From an uncultured Microbacterium sp. (lineage in GTDB: Bacteria; Actinomycetota; Actinomycetes; Actinomycetales; Microbacteriaceae), in NCBI RefSeq assembly GCF_900078385.1, contig NZ_FLQR01000001.1, positions 310,001 through 374,000 of the forward strand: a DNA stretch of 64,000 bases, read 5' to 3'. Positions 29,422 through 38,605 of the stretch are shown here, in pieces. The translations under genes were made by a program, and so were the position numbers. Under the pieces are notes generated by a model, which had not been told where the DNA came from, searched no databases, and saw nothing but the letters and a program-made list of their open reading frames with translations. Positions within the stretch are counted from its first letter, which is position 1. Every line of letters starts with the position of its first letter.

Positions 29422-30033
29422 TCAGACGGCGGCGACGACCATGGTGGCGGCAGGCGCCTCGGCGGGCACCGGGATCTGCGGAACGCGCAGGCCCAGGAGC
29501 ATCGCGAGCTCGACGATGTCCAGCGCGCCCGCGCGCCCTGCGGCGTCGATCATGATGTGCGCGCACGCGGCTGCATCCGCCGTCGCGTCGTGGTGCGCGA
29601 AGTCGAGGTAGCCCGCGGCGGAGGCGACGAGGGGGAGGCGGTAGGACGGCAGGTCGTAGCTCTTGCGGCTGACCTGCAGGCTGCAGACGTAGCGGTACGG
29701 GGCCACGGTGTCGCCGGTGGCGTCGCACGCGCGGCGGAGGACGGCCATGTCGAAGCCGGCGTTGTGGGCCACCAGCACGTCGTCGCCGATGAACGCGGCG
29801 AGGTCGGGGAGCTGCTGGCTCCAGGTCTTCGCGCCGACGACGTCCTCCGCGCGGATGCCGTGGATGCCGGTGTTCAGCTCGAAGAAGCGGTCGTGGCCGG
29901 GCGGGGGCTGGATGAGCCAGCCGGCCGTCGCGACGATCCGGCCGTCCCGGACGCGGGCCAGCCCGACGGCACAGGCCGAGGCGCTGGAGGAGTTCGCCGT
30001 CTCGAAGTCGATCGCGGTGAAGTCCAATGCCAC
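29422..30033 (-). CDS. DEDDh 3'-5' exonuclease (DNA polymerase III epsilon-like)
   Basis: The product is 203 aa. All acidic motifs are present: TAIDFETANS (Exo I Asp and Glu), VLVAHNAGFDMAVLRRAC (Exo II) and HHDATADAAACAHIM (Exo III, His and Asp). It lacks the polymerase-binding tail of DnaQ, so it is a stand-alone repair or RNA-trimming nuclease. The GTG at 30033 begins exactly at VALDFTAIDFET; the frame stays open far upstream without protein-like composition. Confidence 0.85.
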   Translation of the reverse strand: MALDFTAIDFETANSSSASACAVGLARVRDGRIVATAGWLIQPPPGHDRFFELNTGIHGIRAEDVVGAKTWSQQLPDLAAFIGDDVLVAHNAGFDMAVLRRACDATGDTVAPYRYVCSLQVSRKSYDLPSYRLPLVASAAGYLDFAHHDATADAAACAHIMIDAAGRAGALDIVELAMLLGLRVPQIPVPAEAPAATMVVAAV

Positions 30034-30105
30034 GCCCCCACCCTCATGCCGGCCGGGCGCCGTGGCAGGGAGGCGCGCCGAGGGCGCGCGACGTAGGGTC
30101 GATTC

Positions 30106-30855
30106 GTGACCAGCGATCGCGAGATGTCGACCTCGTTCGGCCGCGCCGTGGGAGCATACGAGGCGGGCCGCCCGGAGTATCCCAGCACCGCCGTCGCGTG
30201 GCTGCTGGCGCCCGCCGGCCGCGACGGACGTGCGACACGGGTCGCCGACGTCGGCGCGGGGACCGGCAAGCTCACCCGGACGCTCGTCGAACTCGGGGCC
30301 GAGGTGGTCGCCGTCGATCCCGACCCGGAGATGCTCGCGGCGCTGCGGGACGCGGTGCGCGCCGTGCCGACCTTCACGGGGACCGCCGAGCGCCTGCCGC
30401 TGCCGGACGCGTCCGCCGACGCCGTCGTCCTCGGTCAGGCGTGGCACTGGGTGGAGCCGATCGCCGCCTCGGTCGAGGTCGCCCGCGTCCTGCGCCCCGG
30501 CGGCGTGCTGGGGCTCATCTGGAACATCCGCGACGAGAGCGTGCCGTGGGTGTCGCGGCTCACCGCCGTCATGCGGGGGAGCAACGCCGAGAAGATGCTC
30601 GCGGCGGGCAACCCGCCCATCGCGGCGCCCTTCGCGGCGCTCGAGTCCGAGGAATGGCACTGGTCGCGTCCCATGACCCGCGCGACGCTGACGGCCATGG
30701 TGCGCTCGCGGAGCTACATCATCACGGCCGCCGACGACGAACGGGCGCGCATCGAGCAGGAGATCGCCGCGCTGTTCGACGAGATCGGCGCGATCGGGGA
30801 TGCCGTGGTCGACCTGCCCTACGTGACCCGTGCGTATCGGGCGGTCCGACCGTAG
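30106..30855 (+). CDS. Class I SAM-dependent methyltransferase
   Basis: A 249-aa Methyltransf_11-type enzyme. Motif I is RVADVGAGTGKLTRTLVELGAEVVAVDPDPEML. Post-I and motif II follow as GTAERLPLPDASADAVVLGQAWHWVE and VARVLRPGGVLGLIWNIRDE. The N-terminal FGRAVGAYEAGRPEYP resembles UbiE/trans-aconitate-type methyltransferases. Substrate unknown. TAGGGT (30094-30099) six bases before GTG 30106 marks a leaderless start. Confidence 0.85.
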   Translation: MTSDREMSTSFGRAVGAYEAGRPEYPSTAVAWLLAPAGRDGRATRVADVGAGTGKLTRTLVELGAEVVAVDPDPEMLAALRDAVRAVPTFTGTAERLPLPDASADAVVLGQAWHWVEPIAASVEVARVLRPGGVLGLIWNIRDESVPWVSRLTAVMRGSNAEKMLAAGNPPIAAPFAALESEEWHWSRPMTRATLTAMVRSRSYIITAADDERARIEQEIAALFDEIGAIGDAVVDLPYVTRAYRAVRP

Positions 30856-30864
30856 CCTGAGCGG

Positions 30865-31479
30865 ATGCGCACACTCACGGTCTGCAACTTCACCACGGTC
30901 GACGGCCGCTACGAGGACGACGAGCACGACATCATCTCGTTCTTCGAGCACTGGCATCCCGACTATCACGGGGCCGACAGTTTCGACTTCTACACGACCG
31001 AGCTCCTGCGCGCGTCGGACACCCTCCTCCTGGCGGGGCGCCGCTCCTTCCTCGGGAACCTCGAGTACTGGACCGGCGTCGCGACGGACCCGGAGGCGAC
31101 GGCGATCCGCCGTGAGTTCGCGGACCTGATCCTCAACGTCGAGAAGGTCGTGGTCTCCGACACGATCACGGACGACGACATCGCGCCGTACCGCAACGTC
31201 CGCATCGTGCGGATCGCGGACAGCCGGGCCGAGGTGGCGTGGATGAAGGACGGCGCGGGGCGCGGCATCCTGATCCTGCTCGGTCGCGTGCTGTGGAACG
31301 ACCTCATGCGGGCGGGACTCGTCGACGAACTGCACCTCGTGACGTTCCCGCTCATCGCTGGCGGGGGCGTGCCGCTGTTCGACGAGCGGCCGCCCGTGGC
31401 GCTGCGCCTCCTCGACACGCGGGTGTGGGAGAGCTCGGGGAACGTCCTCATGAGATGGCGGGTCGATCCCGCCACGTAG
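30865..31479 (+). CDS. Dihydrofolate reductase-like (RibD C-terminal) oxidoreductase
   Basis: A 204-aa NADPH-binding protein of the RibD_C/DHFR-like family. The N-terminus is [37 protein letters not shown] follows the first beta-alpha unit, [41 protein letters not shown] is the nucleotide-binding region. No second deaminase domain is present. Such stand-alone proteins reduce unknown substrates. TAGCCT (30853-30858) six bases upstream supports the ATG. Confidence 0.82.
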   Translation: MRTLTVCNFTTVDGRYEDDEHDIISFFEHWHPDYHGADSFDFYTTELLRASDTLLLAGRRSFLGNLEYWTGVATDPEATAIRREFADLILNVEKVVVSDTITDDDIAPYRNVRIVRIADSRAEVAWMKDGAGRGILILLGRVLWNDLMRAGLVDELHLVTFPLIAGGGVPLFDERPPVALRLLDTRVWESSGNVLMRWRVDPAT

Positions 31480-31490
31480 ACTGGATGCCC

Positions 31491-32564
31491 GTGGCTCTTA
31501 CCATCGGAATCGTCGGTCTCCCCAACGTCGGCAAGTCGACGCTCTTCAACGCCCTGACCAAGAATCAGGTGCTCGCGGCGAACTACCCGTTCGCGACGAT
31601 CGAGCCCAACATCGGGGTCGTGAACCTGCCCGACCCGCGGCTGGAGACGCTCGCCGAGATCTTCGGCAGCGAGCGGATCCTGCCGGCCGCCGTCTCGTTC
31701 GTCGACATCGCCGGCATCGTGCGCGGTGCGAGCGAGGGCGAGGGCCTCGGCAACAAGTTCCTCGCGAACATCCGGGAAGCGGATGCGATCGCACAGGTCA
31801 TCCGCGGTTTCGCCGACGACGACGTCGTGCACGTCGAGGGAGCCGTGAACCCGCAGAACGACATGGAGACCATCAACGCCGAGCTGCAGCTCGCCGACCT
31901 CGAGACGCTCGAGAAGGCGATCACGCGGTACGAGAAGGAGGTCAAGGGCAAGAAGCTCGACCCCTCCGTGCTCGAGGCCGCCGTCGCCGCGCGCGACGCG
32001 CTGCAGCGCGGCGAGCTGCTGTCGGCGTCGAAGCTGGACCTCGCGCCCATCCGGGAGCTCGGCCTGCTGACGGCGAAGCCGTTCATCTTCGTCTTCAACG
32101 TCGACGAGTCCGTCCTCACCGACCCCGCCCGCAAGGGCGCGCTGGAGGCGCTCGTCGCCCCCGCGAAGGCCGTGTTCCTGGACGCGAAGATCGAGTCCGA
32201 GCTCATCGACCTCGACCCGGAGGACGCCGCCGAACTCCTGGCATCCACGGGTCAGGAGGAGTCGGGACTCGACCAGCTCGCCCGCATCGGCTTCGACACG
32301 CTGGGGCTGCAGACCTACCTCACCGCCGGCCCGAAGGAGTCGCGCGCGTGGACGATCGGCAAGGGCTGGAAGGCGCCGCAGGCTGCCGGTGTGATCCACA
32401 CCGACTTCGAGAAGGGCTTCATCAAGGCCGAGGTCATCTCGTTCGAGGACCTCGTCGCGACCGGCTCGGTCGTCGAAGCGCGCGCGAAGGGCAAGGCCCG
32501 CCTCGAGGGCAAGGACTACGTCATGCAGGACGGCGACGTGGTGGAGTTCCGCTTCAACGTGTGA
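31491..32564 (+). CDS. ychF: Ribosome-binding ATPase YchF (Obg-like)
   Basis: A 357-aa P-loop ATPase of the Obg family that binds ribosomes and takes part in the oxidative stress response. G1 is GIVGLPNVGKSTLFNAL, G3 VDIAGIVRGASEGEGLG, and the ATP-specifying G4 variant is FVFNVDE. The C-terminal TGS domain has GPKESRAWTIGKGWKAPQAAGVIHTDFEKGFIKAEVI. I start at GTG 31491 (MALTIGIVGLP), eight bases after TAGACT. A mobile element has inserted at its last codons and rebuilt the 3' end, so FRFNV and the stop survive. Confidence 0.96.
   Translation: MALTIGIVGLPNVGKSTLFNALTKNQVLAANYPFATIEPNIGVVNLPDPRLETLAEIFGSERILPAAVSFVDIAGIVRGASEGEGLGNKFLANIREADAIAQVIRGFADDDVVHVEGAVNPQNDMETINAELQLADLETLEKAITRYEKEVKGKKLDPSVLEAAVAARDALQRGELLSASKLDLAPIRELGLLTAKPFIFVFNVDESVLTDPARKGALEALVAPAKAVFLDAKIESELIDLDPEDAAELLASTGQEESGLDQLARIGFDTLGLQTYLTAGPKESRAWTIGKGWKAPQAAGVIHTDFEKGFIKAEVISFEDLVATGSVVEARAKGKARLEGKDYVMQDGDVVEFRFNV
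32546..32560 (+). repeat. attL core (direct repeat, copy 1)
   Basis: GTTCCGCTTCAACGT lies in the final codons of ychF and recurs exactly at 44104-44118 in the same orientation. After it, left GTGA and right CTGA differ only in the first base, so 18 of 19 bases match. Each version encodes FRFNV and a stop. Confidence 0.9.
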
Positions 32565-32617
32565 ATGAGAAGATAAAGACCTGATCAGCTTCTATTTCTA
32601 GTCAGAAGTCGGGCGAA

Positions 32618-32636
32618 AAGTCCGCGAAAAGTCCGC
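32618..32636 (+). promoter_or_regulatory. Left arm-type integrase sites (candidate)
   Basis: AAGTCCGC occurs at 32618-32625 and 32629-32636, 11 bp apart, one helical turn. A weaker AAGTC-GGGC copy lies at about 32606. The same motif pair occurs near the right end. Confidence 0.6.
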
Positions 32637-32736
32637 AAGAATTTCTACGCGTATCCGACGCATTCGGACCCAGATCGAGCTCGCGACTCGCCTCGGCTCG
32701 TCCGCTGGCGTAGTTGGAGTGGCGTCGACTTCCAGT

Positions 32737-33837
32737 TCAGAGGCCGGTTGCGGTCGCCGGCGATGAGGCGAGGACGCTTCGCATCAGCTCGCTCGCAGCC
32801 GAGCGTGTGCGCTCTTCCGCGGTCGGCCAGAGATGGCTGTACGTGTTCAGCGTCGTCGTCGCGCGGGCATGGCCGAGCGAGCGCTGAACGGTGACGACAT
32901 CGAGTCCAGACGCGATGAGGCCTGACGCGTAGAAGTGGCGGAGGTCGTGCAGTCGGATGCCTTCTACATTGGCATCGCGCTTGGCGAGTCGCCACCAGTA
33001 GCCGACGGTGTTCTGATGCGGCGGCTCACCATACTGTCCATCGAAGAGCCACCGCGCCGCACCGAGCGGGGTTGTCGTGCGCAGATGCTCAGTGAGCATC
33101 GCCAGCAACTCGTCGGGGGCATCGATCGCTCGCTCTGAGCCGTACTTGGGTGCGGTGATCGAGACCTCACGCGCTGCCACGCGCTGCACCTGGCGGCGCA
33201 CGTGAATCTTGCGCCGCAGGAAGTCAATGTCACCCGACTGCAAGGCCGATGCCTCGCCGAGGCGAAGGCCCGCGAAGGCGCACAGTGCGATGTAGGGCGC
33301 GAACCAGGATGGCGCTGCGTCGAGCAGTGCGGCGACCTCAGCCGGCGTCGGTATGCGCATCGCCGAGTCGATCTTGCGAACGCGCGGCAGCTTGACTCCC
33401 GCCGACGGATCTTCGGGCAGGCGACGATCGCGGACGGCGGCCCGAATCACGCCGCGAACATTGTTCACCCGGGTCTTTATCGTCCCGGGCGCGAGACCCT
33501 GGACCGACATCGCCTTGATCCACCCCTCGATGTGACTCCGGCTCAACCGATTCAGCTCAAGTTCGCCAAAGGTGCAGGTGCGCATGGCGAGGTTCATGGC
33601 TGTGACGGTGCCGCTGGCCCAGATCTGCCGCGTTGACCAATCGTCGTAGTACTGCTGGAGGGTGATCGAACTGGCGATCGGATCCACCCACCGGCCCGTC
33701 ACCATCGACGACGTAACCTCGTCGAGCCACGCCTGGGCGGCACGCCGGGTCGCGAAGTGGCGTGCGTGCTCCGTGTCCGCCGCGTCACGGTAGCGGGCAC
33801 GCCAGGAGCCGTCCGCGCGTTGCTTCACGCTCGCCAT
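32737..33837 (-). CDS. int: Tyrosine recombinase/integrase
   Basis: A 366-aa site-specific recombinase. An N-terminal AP2-like arm-binding region (about 1-45, SWRARYRDAADTEHARHFATRRAAQAWL) precedes a SAM-like core-binding domain (about 58-140). The catalytic domain carries R192 (AGLRLGEA), H297 and R300 (HDLRHFYAS), H323 (LGHARATTT) and Tyr333 (NTYSH), so the catalytic set is complete. The gene reads inward from the left end and ends 176 bp from attL, the usual position for integrases that recombine at their own border. Expected to cut within the shared 15-bp core. Confidence 0.93.
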   Translation of the reverse strand: MASVKQRADGSWRARYRDAADTEHARHFATRRAAQAWLDEVTSSMVTGRWVDPIASSITLQQYYDDWSTRQIWASGTVTAMNLAMRTCTFGELELNRLSRSHIEGWIKAMSVQGLAPGTIKTRVNNVRGVIRAAVRDRRLPEDPSAGVKLPRVRKIDSAMRIPTPAEVAALLDAAPSWFAPYIALCAFAGLRLGEASALQSGDIDFLRRKIHVRRQVQRVAAREVSITAPKYGSERAIDAPDELLAMLTEHLRTTTPLGAARWLFDGQYGEPPHQNTVGYWWRLAKRDANVEGIRLHDLRHFYASGLIASGLDVVTVQRSLGHARATTTLNTYSHLWPTAEERTRSAASELMRSVLASSPATATGL

Positions 33838-34011
33838 TCCGCCTCCCGTGCGTCGCTGCTTTGGGACCAGTCTGTGCCCAGTCCGGCGGTACCGCTAGCG
33901 CTCGTCCCCGGCGAGGGTCAACGACCAGCATCGGGGGACATACCTGGTCGATGGCGATCATCGCCGGCCGAGCTGCTGCGCCACAATTGGCGGTAGCTCT
34001 ATGCTCGTCGC

Positions 34012-34548
34012 ATGACCGACTGTATGCGCATTGCTGCGGGGGCCACAGTGTCGGTTCTCGCACTTTTGCTCACTGCGTGTGCTGCGTCGGCTGGCGTCGC
34101 CGTCGTGAGCGAGAGCCCGACCGTCGTTCTCTCCAAGTCCGACGAGACGATTGTGGCGGACGTCGTCGGTGATGGTGCCGTTGATTACGAGGGCATTCAG
34201 GCCGAGTGGACGCGCGCGGTCGCGGCATGGCCACTCCCCGTCCCGAGTGCTCGGCCCTTCCCGCAGCAGTATCCAATCAAGGACCTGAACGAGTGGGACT
34301 ACTACGAGTCGGGGTCTGCGCTCAAGAAGGCCAGCTTCTGGTGGGAGTGCGCCGACAACGAGGCAATCGAGCAGGCCCACGCCGACGAGGAGGCCGACGA
34401 CGCGGACTACTGGGTGGAGGCGTTCGAGACCTGGAAGTCGTCGTCGGCCGGCGCATTTGCGATCGACAACATCACTGCGGTCCGGCTCGGCACGTCCTGT
34501 GCCGGCTTTCCTGGGTTTGATCCCTCAGTAGCGATCGTTTCGCCCTGA
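34012..34548 (+). CDS. Hypothetical lipoprotein
   Basis: The product is 178 aa. A lipobox LLLTAC follows a hydrophobic signal (cleavage before Cys23), so it should be lipid-anchored on the outer face of the membrane. The mature part is acidic and rich in Trp and Tyr (EWDYYESGSALKKASFWWECADNEAI and ADDADYWVEAFETWK). A second Cys pair (WWECAD and GTSCAG) could form a disulfide. No family recognised. TATGCT (34000-34005) is six bases before the ATG, so the start is probably leaderless. It is the first cargo gene after the integrase. Confidence 0.65.
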   Translation: MTDCMRIAAGATVSVLALLLTACAASAGVAVVSESPTVVLSKSDETIVADVVGDGAVDYEGIQAEWTRAVAAWPLPVPSARPFPQQYPIKDLNEWDYYESGSALKKASFWWECADNEAIEQAHADEEADDADYWVEAFETWKSSSAGAFAIDNITAVRLGTSCAGFPGFDPSVAIVSP

Positions 34549-34693
34549 CACGACCGTCTTCGGCCATCCTCCTCAGACTGCTCTCAGCGAGACGCCCACT
34601 CCTCACCGCTTCGCTCATAGCAATTTCATTGACTGGTAGGAACAGGACCTGTTAGCTTCGCGACCACAGGAGCGGTAGATCTGACGGAGGGTC

Positions 34694-35849
34694 ATGTCTG
34701 GTCGAAGAATTGCCCTGGTCGGCGTACTAGTGAGCCTAGTGGTTGGGTCAAGCGTGAGTGGCGGATCCGCCGCAGTAGCGAACCTCTCAAATACAGGACT
34801 TGACTCAGCGAGGTGGCACTGCCGTTCGTTCGGACGAAGACACACAACGCGATCTCAGGACGCTTGCGAAGGAGCTGGACATCTCCTTCGATGAAGCTGT
34901 TCAACGCTTCGGCGATCAGCATGCTTTTTACGATGTATTGGACGAGGTCCGTACGATCGACCCCGACGTAGTTGTACGTGCTGAGTGGCGCGAAGGCAGC
35001 GGCGTGATCTACGTACAAGATCAGCTGTTGCCAGCCGTCGTGGAGATCGTGGCACACAGCGAGGTGGAGGTCCGAGGCGCTGCTGCCATTGGGGAGGCGA
35101 CCCAGTCCGCCTTGGTCGAGGACTTATCCGCCGAGCTGACGAAGTTCGGTCAGAAAGCCTTCGTTGCTTCATACGATTGGAACACGACGACAGTTCTCGT
35201 CGAAACGTTCGGCTCCCCAATTGTCGATAGCGAAACCCTGATGAAGCAGAGCGCACTGGCATCGCGCCTCCACGTCTCCCTAACGATTCGCGAGTCAGGC
35301 GACTCCGCGCCGGCACCTGCGGCCCGTGGGGGGATGAAATACTCCAACTGCACTGGGGGATTCATTGCCAAGCAGGGCACAGAGCGGGTCATTGTGACAG
35401 CTCGCCACTGTGATACCAAGCCCGCGACTTATGACGCCGCGACGACGGGGACTACGGTCGTGACCTCGAGCTCGGACCTTCGGAAAACGTCGCTGGTTGG
35501 CACGGCGCATGGACCGGGTTTTCGCCGCGACCTCGGCTTGTGGACGAGTGCGACTTCGTATGGCGATCCGGCCTTCGGCGGCTACGTCTGCAAGTTCGGC
35601 ACGACAACCAACAACACCTGCTCGGTCGTAGAGGCAACCGGTCTTTGCGTAAAGTACGCCGAGTGGCCGCAGTTCTGTGGGATCTTCCGGACCATGAGCG
35701 ACATCGTCGACCCCGGGGACTCCGGAGGACCGGCATTCAATGGCGGGCGCGCTCTGGGCATAACATCCGGCCACTCCCCGGGACAGACGTCCTTCTTCAC
35801 CCAGATCAGCCGGCTGTCAGGTCTCGGCGTGACAGTAGTGACGGGCTGA
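34694..35849 (+). pseudogene. Secreted S1 (alpha-lytic-type) serine protease, frame broken after signal peptide
   Basis: Translation should start at ATG 34694, which has GGAGGG upstream, and gives a signal peptide (RIALVGVLVSLVVGSSVSGGSAAV) in one frame that stops at 34894. The protease body lies one base ahead (+1), beginning about DEDTQRDLRTLAKELDISF (prodomain). The catalytic triad is intact: His in VTARHCD (about 35405), Asp in RRDLGLW (about 35535) and Ser in DPGDSGGPAF (about 35720). No TTG/GTG start with a signal peptide exists in the body frame. Without a frameshift the enzyme would not be exported. A lipoprotein gene follows within five bases. Confidence 0.75.
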
Positions 35850-35853
35850 TCCG

Positions 35854-36285
35854 ATGTCACGCAGAGTCAGACGCCGACGCGCGATGAAGGTGGCGACAGC
35901 GGTGACAGCTCTCGTCACATTGGCGGGCTGTCAGAGCAATCCCGCCGTCGAGCATGCAGAGGGCCTCACCTACCTGCGCGTCCACGGCGAGATGGTTTCG
36001 CCGGCATCGCTGTTCGAGGCTGTTGTGTACGTCGGAGAAGGAGACTGCGTTTACGTGCAACTCCCGAACGAACCCGTTCCGGGAATCCTTGCTCTCGCGG
36101 ACGGCACTTCCGTCTCGAGGGAGGGACTATCGACCGAGGGCGGCACCCTTCACGCCTTCGGGGAGACGTTGAGCGTAGAGCTTCCAGCCTCCGCTGATGG
36201 ATCTTGGGAGACCCCGAGTCTCCCGGAATGCTCGGAAGCGAGCAATCGCTACCACGCCCTCTCGTTCTTCGAAGCGACCGGCTAG
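35854..36285 (+). CDS. Small lipoprotein downstream of protease 1
   Basis: The product is 143 aa. A strongly basic N-terminus (MSRRVRRRRAMK), a hydrophobic stretch and lipobox LVTLAGC predict a lipid-anchored exported protein. The mature domain (about 115 residues) has two cysteines (GDCVYVQL and LPECSEAS) and looks beta-rich. Family not recognised. It begins four bases after the protease stop, so the two are almost certainly cotranscribed and translationally coupled, which suggests a partner such as an inhibitor, foldase or substrate-binding protein. Confidence 0.65.
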   Translation: MSRRVRRRRAMKVATAVTALVTLAGCQSNPAVEHAEGLTYLRVHGEMVSPASLFEAVVYVGEGDCVYVQLPNEPVPGILALADGTSVSREGLSTEGGTLHAFGETLSVELPASADGSWETPSLPECSEASNRYHALSFFEATG

Positions 36286-36395
36286 CTCTAAACGTGAGTT
36301 CATCCGCTCTCACAGCGAAGAGTCTGCTGCGATGGTCGAGAGCATCGCGATTCAACGCATGAATGCGAGCTCAATCCTTGAAGGGGAACAGTAGC

Positions 36396-36890
36396 GTGAC
36401 AGGTTGCCAGCACACCGGGGGTTCGGTGTTGCCTCCCCACCGGTTCGGGCATTCAGTCGGCGCGGAAGCGGTCGTCCGTGCTACTCGATCGTTGGGTGTC
36501 GCAATTGTCATCGCAGCGAGTTCCGTCGCGCTCGCTGGTTGCACGACGCCGACAACGCCATACGACGACTTGGAGCGTGATACGCAACCGTCTGATCAGC
36601 TCCCTGATTCGATGGCGCATGATGCCACTGTCAACCCTGAATCGGCACGACTCGTCGGCGAGTATGAAGGCACCAAGGTATGGATTACACTCGGCGCGTC
36701 CGAAGACCACGTTTGTCTGGTGATTGCCCCGGGTGATGGTGATTCCCAAGCGGCCTGCGACTTCTTTGGTCGCGAGATCAGATTGTCGGAGGATAGCGCC
36801 GTGCACTATCTGCTCGTGCCCAACAGCGGTGAAGCGCCAGAAGTTGTCCATCTCCGGCTGTCAAAGAACGTCTACGTCATCGCGAAATAG
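36396..36890 (+). CDS. Small lipoprotein
   Basis: A product of about 164 aa from GTG 36396, which has AAGGGGA upstream. A long N-terminal region leads to a hydrophobic segment and lipobox SVALAGC (Cys about residue 51). The mature part is about 115 residues with DHVCLVIAPGDGDSQAACDFFG, two cysteines that could pair. A shorter start cannot be excluded. It lies about 110 bp after the preceding lipoprotein gene. Family not recognised, but its size, lipobox and paired cysteines resemble the other lipoproteins of this cargo. Confidence 0.6.
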   Translation: MTGCQHTGGSVLPPHRFGHSVGAEAVVRATRSLGVAIVIAASSVALAGCTTPTTPYDDLERDTQPSDQLPDSMAHDATVNPESARLVGEYEGTKVWITLGASEDHVCLVIAPGDGDSQAACDFFGREIRLSEDSAVHYLLVPNSGEAPEVVHLRLSKNVYVIAK

Positions 36891-36901
36891 CGGGCGCCAA
36901 C

Positions 36902-37114
36902 TCTTGGGCGCACATCCGCATCCCCCGCACCGGGAAGGGCCGATCCCGCACCCGCCCCGACCGGGTGCTCGCCGACAGGGGGTACCCGTCGAAGGCGAAC
37001 TGGGCCTGGCACCGCGTCCGCGGTATCGCAGCGACCATCCCCATTGCTGCCATTGTTCTCGTCGCGACGCACTTCGCGACGGTTGCAGGCAGCTTGCTTT
37101 CGGCGCTGGAGTGA
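36902..37114 (+). pseudogene. IS5-family transposase C-terminal scrap joined to a membrane-like tail
   Basis: The frame reads HIRIPRTGKGRSRTRPDRV then LADRGYPSKANWAWHRVRGIAATIP, the recognisable C-terminal DDE-domain block of actinobacterial IS5-type transposases. It then changes to IAAIVLVATHFATVAGSLLSALE, a hydrophobic segment unlike transposases, before a stop at 37112-37114. No start, other catalytic blocks or terminal inverted repeats were found. This is a relic of an earlier insertion, and the higher GC of the scrap stands out from its surroundings. Confidence 0.7.
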
Positions 37115-37326
37115 CGGACCGCGGGCCAAGCGTACGCGTGAAGGAGGTGCCAGCCGTCCTCGGCGGGACACAAGTCGAACTCGTGTCAGCCGAAGGGCGG
37201 GGTATGGGTCGCGTGGACACGAACCCGTCTTGCGCCCATCACCACGTGCGGCGCACCTTTCCTTCCGACCTCAAAGTTGCGTCGGATCCACTTGTTGCCA
37301 GAGCCTGTGTCGCGGTGTCAGGATGA
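37111..37326 (+). CDS. Possible 71-aa protein of unknown function
   Basis: A GTG at 37111 overlaps the stop of the preceding scrap (GTGA) and opens a 71-residue frame with varied composition (VRVKEVPAVLGGTQVELVSAEGRGMGRVDTNP). It has no membrane segment or recognisable domain. It ends 30 bp before the second protease. It may be a chance frame in a decayed region. Confidence 0.3.
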   Translation: MTDRGPSVRVKEVPAVLGGTQVELVSAEGRGMGRVDTNPSCAHHHVRRTFPSDLKVASDPLVARACVAVSG

Positions 37327-37356
37327 TCGCGTCGACGGCGAGGGAGGTGAGGTCGG

Positions 37357-38594
37357 ATGGCCGCAAAGAGGCGGGTATTAGCGACGATCGTTGCAAGCGG
37401 GCTACTCACGTTGATGACTTCTGCCGCCCACGCGGCGCCAGCCACCAGCGAGGGGGCACCGCTCGACGAGACTGCCGCGACCAGCCCGCGGGAGATTCCA
37501 GCGCGCTACGACCCGCTCATCGGCACCCTCGACCGTCCGCGGAAGATCATCGTGACGTCTTTGGGGGTGTTTGGTTCGATCACGATCGCTCAGTGGTTGT
37601 CGTGGATATCTTGAATATGGAAGCGCGCGGAGTTGCGGACCTCGCACTCGCCGATGCGGGGCTCCCCGACGCCGGTTCAACCGTCGAATACCGCGTCGTC
37701 GTCCACAATCGCGATTCGCTGGATCGGCTTGCAAATGACGCGATCGGTCTGCCCGGCGTCGTGGAGACGTACGTCGATGATCGGTCAAACGGTGTCGTTG
37801 CCGTGGCGGCCGACAACCCGTCCGCCGCACGAGCGCGGGCCTCCGGCGAGCTCGATTCGGCAGTCCGACTGGTCGTCGATCCATCGATCGATTCGGGCGA
37901 CCCCGCAGATCGGATGGCGGATACATCGCCGTTCTATGGCGGAGCGCGGACGATAACCCCCAGTGGTAATGGTTGCTCCGACGCGTTCTCTTGGCGTAAC
38001 GGATCCACCTACACGATGGTCACTGCAGGACACTGCGTTCCGAATGGTGGAACCACAAAGAACGGTGGCGGCTCCGCGATGGGGACGACTGCAAGCGGTA
38101 CCCGTGAGAACTGGGCGCCTGGCTTCGGTACTGCCTGGTTGACAGGCGACAATCAATACCGTGGCGACATCGCCCTGATTAGTCTCAGCTCGCCCAAGAC
38201 GAACTCGCCACGCGTCTACCGCGGCTCAACGACGTCCGCGACGAGCTCGGCTGTCGCAGAGATATGGTCAAGGTCTCCTCGCGCGGGCGACCAGTTCTGT
38301 ACGGGCGGAACCCGATCGGGCGAGCTCTGCGGCTGGGTTGTACAGGAGACCAATGTTGTACATGAGTACAGCAACGGAGAAATTCTCAGGTCGGGGTTCC
38401 GGGCAACCCGCGCGGGCAGCTGCATCATCGGAGGAGACTCCGGCGGACCCGCCTTCACGGTACGGTCTGACGGTCGCCTCGCCGCCAAGGGCGTGGTCTC
38501 GGGGAGCAATAGCAGTTCGACGAACTGCAACGCGTGGTTCACAGACATCTGGCACGTCGTTTACGCCTACGGAGGGAACCTCGCGCTCGGCTGA
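37357..38594 (+). pseudogene. Second secreted S1 serine protease, -1 frame break in prodomain
   Basis: ATG 37357 has a GGGAGGTGAGG site and a clear signal peptide (VLATIVASGLLTLMTSAAHA). The first frame continues to 37614. The body resumes in the -1 frame at FGGVWFDHDRSVVVVD, a conserved prodomain motif. The switch point is TCT TTG GGG at 37558-37566, a T TTG GGG heptamer followed by a five-G run. The protease domain is complete: His in MVTAGHCVPNG, Asp in YRGDIALISL, Ser in IGGDSGGPAF. Single-base loss in the G run or programmed -1 slippage would both explain it. A lipoprotein gene follows 11 bp later. Confidence 0.78.
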
Positions 38595-38605
38595 GGTCTC
38601 ATTTC

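Noticed and set aside
30034..31335. Long minus-strand extension upstream of the DEDDh exonuclease
   Set aside because: It lies opposite a methyltransferase and a reductase gene with clear motifs, and the exonuclease fold begins exactly at the GTG chosen.
37044..37559. Upstream extension of the protease 2 body frame, which is open for 500 bp
   Set aside because: The extension has no protein-like composition or start signal. The good ribosome site and signal peptide are in the other frame.
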